Assembly: GCA_019314005.1 (NCBI GenBank)
Contig: JAFDAE010000252.1
Coordinates: 1-5,229, forward strand
Source: Deltaproteobacteria bacterium
GTDB lineage: Bacteria; Desulfobacterota; Desulfobacteria; C00003060; C00003106
Direction: 5' to 3'
Length of the DNA: 5,229 nucleotides
Position 1 is the first letter of the stretch. Every line of letters starts with the position of its first letter. The notes beneath the pieces are model-generated. The model made no database searches, had not been told where the DNA came from, and worked only from the letters and a program-made list of their open reading frames with translations. Shown in pieces: positions 1 to 4,679 of the stretch. The position numbers and the translations under genes are program-made.

Positions 1-10
1 CTATTTTACT

Positions 11-54
11 TGCCGATTTCTTCAACTTACCCGTGGCTGTTTTGCATGCCGATT
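11..54. repeat. Short direct repeat TGCCGATT, possible IS21 end subrepeats
   Basis: The octamer TGCCGATT occurs at 11-18 and again at 47-54, flanking the istB stop codon. IS21-family ends typically carry several short subterminal repeats that bind the transposase, and this lies where the right end of such an element would be. The outer terminus is not defined inside the window, so the assignment is an inference from position. Confidence 0.25.
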
Positions 55-402
55 ACCATCTATATACGCATTAACCGGATGAACCAAAAAAATTAGATGC
101 GGTAGCCCTGCCTGACCTGCTCTTTTTTTCCGTCTGGCCAAACGTTTGCGGCTTTGCTCAAGGCGATAACTGGCCCCGTTAGCCTCAATAATATGAACCC
201 TGTGCGTCAGCCTGTCCAGCAACGCCCCGGTCAATCGCTCTGAGCCGCACACCTCCGTCCATTTCTCGAACGGCAGATTTGTCGTAACAATCAGGCTTTG
301 CCGTTCATAGGCTCTGCTGACCACCTCGAACAGCAACTCAGAGCCTGCTTTACTGAACGGTACATACGTCGTTTGTCCCAGTTTTTGGGGAGTATTATAC
401 AA
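22..402 (-). pseudogene. istB: IS21-family transposition helper ATPase IstB, 5'-truncated remnant
   Basis: IstB is the AAA+ ATPase helper that works with the IstA transposase in IS21-family elements. Only its C-terminal half is present. Recognisable blocks are YVPFSKAG (residues 13-20 of the open frame), ELLFEV, the sensor-like TTNLPF (40-45), GSERLTGALLDRL (53-65) and a basic tail after YRLEQS. Full IstB proteins are about 250 residues with a Walker A GxxGTGKT motif and a Walker B motif; neither is seen here. The frame opens at a TTG (400-402) whose first dozen residues are not IstB-like. The expected DELGYVPF reads KLG, three extra residues, then YVPF. Upstream in the same frame a stop follows within about 25 codons, and no N-terminal half is found in another frame up to 870. 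The C-terminus runs about 40 residues past the conserved core. No istA is in view, so I infer a non-functional deletion remnant. Confidence 0.8.
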
Positions 403-567
403 TACAATTGGCCGGTGAAACGCAAGCAGGCTCTGCTGAGGAGCAACCTGTCAGGGATAGCCGGCCGGGTGTGACGGATTACTGTATGGGTGGCCGTTTT
501 CAAACCGGTCGCCCAGCACACTTTCTCGTTATGGTAAGCCAGAACTCCCTTATGCCTAAGAAAACCT

Positions 568-584
568 CCTTGCCGAAGGCAAGG
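568..584. repeat. Perfect 7-bp hairpin CCTTGCC-GAA-GGCAAGG
   Basis: A perfect inverted repeat has arms 568-574 and 578-584 and a 3-nt loop. No T-tract follows on either strand, so it is not a classical terminator. Its CTTGCCGA octamer (569-576) also occurs at 9-16 beyond the istB stop, which hints at a shared element-derived sequence. Function unknown. Confidence 0.4.
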
Positions 585-646
585 TATTCTCTTAAACGTA
601 ATTGGAAAATGTCCGTTTCACGCTGAACCAATATACTGCTGTCTGT

Positions 647-703
647 CTAACCGCCCGGCAGGATTCCGACAATTAGCGTTTTTATGATGATGGCTTTCTT
701 CAT
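647..703 (-). pseudogene. 18-codon signal-peptide-like ORF, possible truncated start of a secreted protein
   Basis: The peptide is MKKAIIIKTLIVGILPGG followed by TAG: a basic n-region (KK), a hydrophobic stretch (III, LIVGIL), then an abrupt stop. It looks like the first part of a Sec signal peptide with nothing behind it. A GGTGA Shine-Dalgarno-like element lies 7 nt upstream of the ATG. It sits about 170 nt downstream of the GH32 stop on the same strand, where the next gene of a degradation operon could begin. The sequence after it leads toward the istB remnant. I infer a gene start cut by an insertion or deletion, but so short an ORF could also be chance. Confidence 0.25.
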
Positions 704-750
704 TTTTCGTTCACCATTGTTTTTCTTTTTCTGTTTTCTCTTATTGAAGA

Positions 751-767
751 CGAGGCATCCTGCCTTG
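751..767. repeat. Stem-loop CGAGGCA-TCC-TGCCTTG downstream of GH32
   Basis: The arms AGGCA (753-757) and TGCCT (761-765) pair perfectly around a TCC loop and extend outward through one G-T wobble and a C-G pair. On the minus strand no U-tract follows, so it is not a canonical intrinsic terminator. It could be a 3'-end mRNA structure for GH32 or a dispersed genomic palindrome. Confidence 0.3.
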
Positions 768-829
768 TTGTCGTAGCTCGGTATTCCTGCTCAGACGCAA
801 CGAGGTTGGTAGCCTCATCTACTTTCCTT

Positions 830-866
830 TTCCAAACCTTGGAACTTTCTTTCCATGCATTGGAAA
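830..866. repeat. Twin TTCCA/TGGAA hairpins immediately after the GH32 stop
   Basis: Two small palindromes of the same design lie side by side. TTCCAA-ACC-TTGGAA has arms 830-835 and 839-844. TTTCCA-TGCAT-TGGAAA has arms 850-855 and 861-866. The second begins 6 bp past the GH32 stop codon, and with a bulge its stem can be lengthened by flanking T and A runs. The position suggests transcription termination or mRNA 3'-end protection for GH32, but neither hairpin is followed by a clear U-tract on the minus strand. The repeated core suggests a lineage-specific intergenic motif. Confidence 0.5.
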
Positions 867-872
867 AAACCA

Positions 873-2495
873 CTATTCGTAAATGCTCTTCATCTGCCAG
901 GCGTCCAGCGACTTCAGAGTTGCGTTGCGGCCTTGTACACGCAGGGATACGCCGACGCTGTCACCACGGTCGGGATAGACTCGCAAAGCTACGCATTGCC
1001 TTCCGTTGACGAACACCTCGACGACGCTTCGGTCAACGAACACCCGCAATTTGAGCGGTTCGTCGCGGGCAACATAGACGGGAGCCGTCTCGGGGGCGCG
1101 GGATTTAACGTCCGGAGCCACCGAAGAGTAGGAGGAGTCGACGGTAACCAAGCTGAAGTTTCCTCCCGGAGCGGGACGCCGAATCCGGTAGCCCCGGTTT
1201 CGGTAGAAAGCAATACGAGTGAACTCCTCCTTCCCGGGAGACCGCAACACGTTCATTTCGACCATTGGCGCGCCACCGGTGTCGATCTCGGCGACGACCT
1301 CCAGGGACTTGCCACGAATGTCTTTCAGGACGATCTCCTCGTTGGCTGGGAGCTTCGTCGCCCCTATGTGTCGGTGATCGTAGCGGAGCGAAGCAATATC
1401 TCCCGCGGGCTCCACGCCGAGCTCATCCTTGGTTGTCAAAGTGAGCAGGCGCGGCAGAGACATGATTTGATCCCAGCCCTTCGTGGGTTTTCCCGGATTC
1501 ATGTTGAACAGTACGATGACGCCGCCCTGGCCGTCAGGGGTCGCAGACGGCGCATGGACGCCGGCCGGATAGGATGGCCCAAAGTTAAAGGTGCCCCCGG
1601 ATGTGGCCACCAGCTTGTCGCGCCCTTTGTCGTAGTCGCCCAGTAGGTACTGTCCGCCGCTCATGTGGCTGAAGAAGAGGAGGATATGCCGGTCCCCGAT
1701 AGGCCAGAAGTACGGACAGGCCCCGTCGTCGCCCACCAAGGTGAAACGGTCATTCTCGACGAAGGGGTGCAGGTATTTCCACGATTTCAGATCCTTCGAG
1801 CACATCAGGAAATCTGCGCGAACGTGCTTGCCACCGGGCCCTGGAAGCGTGCTGCCCGAGAGCGAATAGTAGACGCCGTCCTTTTTCCAGATGCAGGGGT
1901 CATAAATCCGGACGGGAACATCCCGTGAGGTGACGACGGCTTTCCCCGTCACCTTCTCCCAGTTGAGCAACAACGGATCACGGGAAACCGCCACCATATT
2001 GCCGACTCCCGTCCCGTGATACATGGCGATGACGCGATCGTCTTCTACCAGCGTGGATCCGGAGTAACAACAGTCCTCCGGGTTGGGATAGATCGCGTAG
2101 GGCAGATCACGCCAATGAATTAGGTCATCACTGATCGTGTGTCCCCAGTGCTGGCGCGGGTCCTCGGGTGGATATCCCTGGTAAAACATGTGCCAGCGTC
2201 CCTGCCAGAAGCAGAGCCCATTAGGATCATTAAGCAGGTTTTCCGGGCTAACGAAATGATAGAGCGGATGGTGAGGGTCTTTTGTCAGCTCTTTTCGTGA
2301 CTTCCTGAAGCGTTCCAGGAGCGGATTGTTTTTTAACTGCCTTTCCTGCTCAGCCAATGTATTTGCAAAGGTGAATTTTGGAACCTTCGATTCAAGGTCG
2401 GCTTCTTTCTTCCGAGTTCCGAACACCTCATTTCTCGGTAGTGTCAAAGCAACTGCTGACAAGGCCGACTGTTTGAGAAAACTGCGACGTTTCAT
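873..2495 (-). CDS. Tat-exported glycoside hydrolase family 32 protein (beta-fructosidase-like, atypical active site)
   Basis: This 540-residue protein resembles GH32 enzymes, which cleave beta-fructosidic bonds in sucrose, levan or inulin. The N-terminus MKRRSFLK with a following ALSAVALTLP core is a twin-arginine leader, implying export. After a linker, the five-bladed propeller starts near residue 77. NDPNG (89-93) carries the nucleophile Asp90; WGHTISDDLIHW (117-128), YSGSTLV (144-150) and SKDLKSW (233-239) are family blocks. The C-terminal beta-sandwich (about 395-537) contains the hallmark VFVDRSVVEVFVNG (485-498). Two catalytic motifs are changed: RDP reads YDP (Asp199 kept), and the acid/base ECP reads ACP (Ala259), preceded by Asp256-Asp257. 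It may be a divergent subfamily with a shifted acid or an inactive member. AAGGAG sits 7 nt before the ATG. The LacI-type gene 132 nt upstream is its likely regulator. Family call is firm; substrate is not known. Confidence 0.9.
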   Translation of the reverse strand: MKRRSFLKQSALSAVALTLPRNEVFGTRKKEADLESKVPKFTFANTLAEQERQLKNNPLLERFRKSRKELTKDPHHPLYHFVSPENLLNDPNGLCFWQGRWHMFYQGYPPEDPRQHWGHTISDDLIHWRDLPYAIYPNPEDCCYSGSTLVEDDRVIAMYHGTGVGNMVAVSRDPLLLNWEKVTGKAVVTSRDVPVRIYDPCIWKKDGVYYSLSGSTLPGPGGKHVRADFLMCSKDLKSWKYLHPFVENDRFTLVGDDGACPYFWPIGDRHILLFFSHMSGGQYLLGDYDKGRDKLVATSGGTFNFGPSYPAGVHAPSATPDGQGGVIVLFNMNPGKPTKGWDQIMSLPRLLTLTTKDELGVEPAGDIASLRYDHRHIGATKLPANEEIVLKDIRGKSLEVVAEIDTGGAPMVEMNVLRSPGKEEFTRIAFYRNRGYRIRRPAPGGNFSLVTVDSSYSSVAPDVKSRAPETAPVYVARDEPLKLRVFVDRSVVEVFVNGRQCVALRVYPDRGDSVGVSLRVQGRNATLKSLDAWQMKSIYE

Positions 2496-2502
2496 TGCTA
2501 AA

Positions 2503-2508
2503 CTCCTT
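2503..2508 (-). promoter_or_regulatory. Ribosome binding site AAGGAG of the GH32 gene
   Basis: AAGGAG on the minus strand lies 7 nt before the ATG at 2495. Together with the twin-arginine leader that starts right there, it fixes the start codon. Confidence 0.8.
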
Positions 2509-2541
2509 TTGGTAACTTTTTACGGGTATTTCTATAGTATT

Positions 2542-2554
2542 GGGCAACATGCCC
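2542..2554. promoter_or_regulatory. Palindrome GGGC-AACAT-GCCC, candidate operator before GH32
   Basis: The inverted repeat has arms 2542-2545 and 2551-2554. Allowing one bulged base, the stem extends through TATT and AATA on either side. It lies about 50 nt upstream of the GH32 start and overlaps the predicted transcription start. It could be a LacI-family operator or an mRNA leader hairpin. It lacks the central CG seen in many LacI-family operators and does not clearly match the palindrome in front of lacI. Confidence 0.3.
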
Positions 2555-2556
2555 TA

Positions 2557-2587
2557 ATAATAATGTGCTTTATGTGCAGTGTGTAAA
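2557..2587 (-). promoter_or_regulatory. Candidate GH32 promoter, TTTACA-N19-TATTAT
   Basis: On the minus strand TTTACA (2582-2587) and TATTAT (2557-2562) each match the sigma70 consensus at five of six positions. The 19-bp spacer is longer than the optimal 17, so the promoter would be weak or activator-dependent. The predicted start near 2550 falls inside the GGGC/GCCC palindrome, a sensible place for a repressor site. The -35 overlaps the T-run of the lacI terminator-like element. Confidence 0.35.
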
Positions 2588-2624
2588 ACCATGAACCGGA
2601 TTATCGCACCGATCTGTTCATAGG
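2585..2624 (-). terminator. Terminator-like stem-loop after lacI
   Basis: Just 3 nt past the lacI stop codon an interrupted inverted repeat begins. Outer arms are GTTCAT (2616-2621) and ATGAAC (2591-2596), extended by a GG/CC pair across a bulge. Inner arms are ATCG (2603-2606) and CGAT (2610-2613) around a 3-nt loop. On the minus strand the structure is followed by TTTT (2585-2588). Stem plus short T-run fits a weak Rho-independent terminator, so GH32 probably has its own promoter with some read-through. The internal loop between inner and outer stems keeps confidence moderate. Confidence 0.5.
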
Positions 2625-2627
2625 GTA

Positions 2628-3653
2628 TTAGATCATCTTGACTGACTGTCTCTTAATCAACTGCGTGGGTAGTTGGATACCGGCACATTGGGGAGTGACC
2701 GTGGCTTCAATCTGGCCGAGCAACAGACTCACCGCAATCTGCCCCATGGTTTCGTTCTGCTGAGCAATGGTGGTCATGGGGGTACTCAAGAAAGCGGAGT
2801 ACGGCTGCTCGTCAAAAGAAACGAGGGATATATCGTCCGGAACCTTCAGGCCTTCTTCGTTTATGGCCTGTAAGATGCCCAGGGTGATTTGGTTGCCTAC
2901 CGAAAAGAGGGCCGTAGGTCGGGGCATACATTTGAGAAGCAACTTGGAGGAGACATAGCCGTTGCGTCTGCTGAAGTTGTTACCAACAATCCAATCGTTC
3001 TGCAGCTTGATATGATGTTCAACTAATGCCGCTTTGTAGCCGTTGACGCGATCGACATTGGGAGTTGAAGTTGGCAATCCCTGGATACAGGCGATATGTT
3101 TGTGCCCGTTTTCGAGCAGGTAGGAAACGCCCTGCAAGGCACCGTCAAAGTTGTCGGATGTGACAAAGGGCAGATTCATCTGGGGAAAGTAGCGGTCTAC
3201 GACCACAATGGGTAGTCCTTCCTGGTAGAGCGAGGACAAGTGTTCGCTGGATTGCCCAACCGGTGAGGTGATGATCCCGTCTACTTTGTGGCTCTGCATG
3301 AGCTTCAGGGATGCGATTTCAATATCGGTTCGTTCTTCGCTATCGCACAGGAACACGGCATATCCCGATTTTCGAGCCTCCAAATCCACGTGACGGACAA
3401 GACTGGCAAAGAAGGGATTGGATATGTCAGGAATCACAAGACCTATGGTATGTGTTCTCTTAAGGCGCAGAGCGCTGGCCAGTTGATTGGGGGAGAAATC
3501 GAGTCGTTTAGCCTCCTCCAACACGGCTGTCTCGGTTTTCTTGCTGATGCGATAGCGTTTTGCCTGTCCACTTAGGACACGCGAAACCGTGGTCGCGGAC
3601 ACGTTTAGCTTATCCGCGATGCCTTTTAAAGTGGTCTGACGTTTCCTGATCAT
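2628..3653 (-). CDS. LacI-family transcriptional regulator
   Basis: At 341 residues this has the standard length and layout of LacI/GalR repressors. The N-terminal helix-turn-helix spans about residues 8-29, with LKGIADKLNVSATTVSRVLS as a textbook signature. The hinge region NQLASALRLKRTHTIGLVIPD follows (56-76). The periplasmic-binding-protein-like effector domain then runs to the end, with ISNPFF (77-82), KVDGII (123-128), DRVNGYKAAL (201-210) and SLVSFDEQPY (276-285). Such proteins bind palindromic operators and release them on binding a sugar. The gene directly precedes GH32 in the same orientation with 132 nt between them, so a sugar released or cleaved by GH32 is the likely effector. 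A strong promoter and a palindrome upstream suggest autoregulation. The Shine-Dalgarno before the ATG is weak. The usual ND in the effector pocket reads NQ (254-255). Family assignment is very secure; ligand is inferred only from context. Confidence 0.94.
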   Translation of the reverse strand: MIRKRQTTLKGIADKLNVSATTVSRVLSGQAKRYRISKKTETAVLEEAKRLDFSPNQLASALRLKRTHTIGLVIPDISNPFFASLVRHVDLEARKSGYAVFLCDSEERTDIEIASLKLMQSHKVDGIITSPVGQSSEHLSSLYQEGLPIVVVDRYFPQMNLPFVTSDNFDGALQGVSYLLENGHKHIACIQGLPTSTPNVDRVNGYKAALVEHHIKLQNDWIVGNNFSRRNGYVSSKLLLKCMPRPTALFSVGNQITLGILQAINEEGLKVPDDISLVSFDEQPYSAFLSTPMTTIAQQNETMGQIAVSLLLGQIEATVTPQCAGIQLPTQLIKRQSVKMI

Positions 3654-3689
3654 AGGCGGCCTACAGATTTAGCAAATTAAACAAAAATG

Positions 3690-3701
3690 GTTCATTGGAA
3701 C
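3690..3701. promoter_or_regulatory. Palindrome GTTC-ATTG-GAAC, candidate LacI autoregulatory operator
   Basis: The inverted repeat has perfect 4-bp arms, and counting 6-bp arms (3688-3693, 3698-3703) it pairs at five of six positions. It lies in the 5' leader of lacI, starting roughly 6 nt after the predicted transcription start. A dimeric repressor bound here would block elongation or promoter clearance, the usual way LacI-family genes limit their own expression. Its ATTG centre is not the common CG centre of the family. Confidence 0.4.
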
Positions 3702-3714
3702 AAACTATTAAGCT

Positions 3715-3743
3715 ATTATCATGATTTGGGAAATTCTTGTCAA
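3715..3743 (-). promoter_or_regulatory. Strong sigma70-type promoter for lacI, TTGACA-N17-GATAAT
   Basis: On the minus strand TTGACA (3738-3743) is a perfect -35 and GATAAT (3715-3720) is a five-of-six -10, separated by exactly 17 bp. The expected start is near 3707, giving a leader of about 55 nt before the lacI ATG at 3653. No other element in the window matches the consensus this well. Confidence 0.75.
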
Positions 3744-3926
3744 GTGATTTTCAACAAGTCCTTCAAAAAGTGTTCCCGACGGAATTGTGGTGGGTTGAGC
3801 CAAAGTTTTCCAGTGGCGATCCCATCCGCCGTTGGCCCAGAGACTGATAAGGGTAGCCATTGCCGTTACATTGCCGGAGGGCCTTTCATACGCTGGCCAA
3901 GTTGCTTGCAAAGTGCCGCCTACACT

Positions 3927-4025
3927 CTACCTTAACGCCGCCGAGCCCCACGATGCATATTGGCACCTTTGGATATCCTCATTATCCGGCTGTAAATCCA
4001 TTATAGCCATCTTATATCTGAACGC
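3927..4025 (-). pseudogene. Out-of-frame native C-terminus of the pseudopilin
   Basis: Reading on from DGQA in the next frame gives [10 protein letters not shown], then LQPDNEDIQRCQYASWGSAA, LR and a TAG. The QPDNEDIQRxQYAxWG pattern is the kind of ending found in H-X9-DG pseudopilins, so this is the original tail, not a shadow frame. Dropping one G from the GGG run at 4025-4027 joins both parts into a continuous 240-residue protein. The cause may be a real mutation or a consensus error in the G-run. Confidence 0.7.
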
Positions 4026-4650
4026 CCGCCTGCCCGTCTGCAAAAGAAAAGGTCGTTCCAAGACCGTGTCGAATTGGCGGCGGATCCCACCATTTGTCGT
4101 CCCTGACCCAACAGGTCCAACCGCCCGCGTGCGCGGCACCTACGCCGCCATCATCGACAAAAACAAACCTCTGGCCAGGGTTGCGAATATCCATTCTTTT
4201 CTTAAGCATTACCGCACCCTGCATATTTGCTTCGTGGTCCCAGCCTCTACAATTCATAGCATCAACCACAGCGTATGTACGCAACTCTCCCTGCTTGCCG
4301 GTAGGGCACTTGTAGAGTTTCAGGTCCTTGCAATATGGAAATAGTGCTCCGTCCAGTATGGCATTTCTTTTCACGTCCACATCTGTGGTGTTCCAGTCTC
4401 TAAGTACCCAGGAAGTCTCATTCTGATGTATACTGTACTCCCCTGTATCGCCATTAACGAGCTTGTCATCGTTATCGTCCGCATACAAATTCCACGCAAG
4501 GCCCAACTGCCTGAGGTTGTTAAGACAGACAGCCCGCTTGCCCTGCTCCCTGACCCGATTCAGTGCCGGTAACAATATGGCCATCAATATCGCAATGATA
4601 GCGATTACTACCAAAAGCTCTATTAGCGTGAATGCTTTTCGTTTAAACAT
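4012..4650 (-). CDS. H-X9-DG-type pseudopilin (prepilin-type cleavage/methylation protein), C-terminus frameshifted
   Basis: The N-terminus [20 protein letters not shown] is a type IV prepilin/type II secretion pseudopilin leader. Cleavage is expected between Ala6 and Phe7, with the key Glu at mature +5; the usual Gly at -1 is Ala here. A hydrophobic helix spans about residues 7-30. Family features follow: CLNNLRQLG (42-50), [11 protein letters not shown] (114-116), FVDDGG, and near the end His195 with Asp-Gly at 205-206, exactly the H-X9-DG spacing. Such proteins are exported through a type II secretion or type IV pilus-like machine and are abundant in PVC bacteria. The start at 4650 is chosen over an upstream in-frame ATG at 4707 because of the leader and a GAGGTGG Shine-Dalgarno 4 nt before it. 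The frame stops at 4012 after 212 residues, whereas the natural tail continues in another frame to 3927. It lies 29 nt after the upstream pseudopilin, so the two are probably co-transcribed. Confidence 0.87.
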   Translation of the reverse strand: MFKRKAFTLIELLVVIAIIAILMAILLPALNRVREQGKRAVCLNNLRQLGLAWNLYADDNDDKLVNGDTGEYSIHQNETSWVLRDWNTTDVDVKRNAILDGALFPYCKDLKLYKCPTGKQGELRTYAVVDAMNCRGWDHEANMQGAVMLKKRMDIRNPGQRFVFVDDGGVGAAHAGGWTCWVRDDKWWDPPPIRHGLGTTFSFADGQAGVQI

Positions 4651-4654
4651 AATA

Positions 4655-4661
4655 CCACCTC
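4655..4661 (-). promoter_or_regulatory. Ribosome binding site GAGGTGG of the second pseudopilin
   Basis: GAGGTGG on the minus strand ends 4 nt before the ATG at 4650 and lies in the 29-nt gap between the two pseudopilin genes. It decides the start in favour of [11 protein letters not shown] over the upstream in-frame ATG at 4707. Confidence 0.75.
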
Positions 4662-4679
4662 TTTCTTGTTCTCTCGTTT

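Larger units (their letters stand above)
403..872. other. Gene-free degenerate stretch between istB remnant and GH32 gene
   Basis: This stretch of about 470 bp holds no intact gene I can support. Going from high to low coordinates it contains twin TTCCA/TGGAA hairpins next to the GH32 stop, a GGCA/TGCC stem-loop near 751-767, an 18-codon leader-like ORF at 647-703, a CCTTGCC/GGCAAGG hairpin at 568-584, and sequence running into the truncated istB. Open frames here are short, with no recognisable domain. I read it as the junction left when a mobile element landed downstream of GH32 and then decayed. Confidence 0.5.
3654..3926. other. Intergenic region between pseudopilin and lacI
   Basis: This 273-bp gap carries the lacI promoter and candidate operator in its lower half. 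The upper half (about 3745-3926) has no recognisable gene. An open minus-strand frame at 3708-3911 has no domain-like features and runs through the promoter. One imperfect stem-loop (3810-3835) is present but lacks a T-tract. No clear terminator follows the pseudopilin. Confidence 0.5.

Noticed and set aside
291..521. Alternative minus-strand frame overlapping the istB remnant as a frameshifted N-terminal half of IstB
   Set aside because: The translation (containing LYCIILPKNWDKRR) shows no Walker A or B motif and no IstB-like alignment, so it does not restore the missing half.
408..626. 72-codon plus-strand ORF starting MAGETQAGSAEE
   Set aside because: I considered a small gene or intron-associated peptide, but there is no known domain and no Shine-Dalgarno, and it sits in sequence next to an IS remnant.
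855..1646. 263-codon open frame on the plus strand
   Set aside because: It lies wholly antisense to the GH32 gene, whose motifs are unmistakable. The product shows no domain logic and is a by-product of the GC-rich codons of the real gene.
3810..3835. Imperfect stem-loop CCA-GT-GGCGAT / ATCCGCC-GT-TGG as pseudopilin terminator
   Set aside because: It has mismatches and a bulge and is followed on the minus strand by an A-rich run, not a T-tract.
3708..3911. 67-codon minus-strand ORF upstream of lacI
   Set aside because: It runs through the lacI promoter and shows no recognisable family or good ribosome binding site.
4015..4030. Programmed ribosomal frameshift in the pseudopilin
   Set aside because: There is no slippery heptamer of a known type at the junction, and no clear stimulatory hairpin or internal Shine-Dalgarno. 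A simple one-base insertion in a G-run is more economical.
3832..4344. 170-codon open frame on the plus strand
   Set aside because: It is antisense to the pseudopilin and its tail, without recognisable motifs or a credible ribosome binding site.
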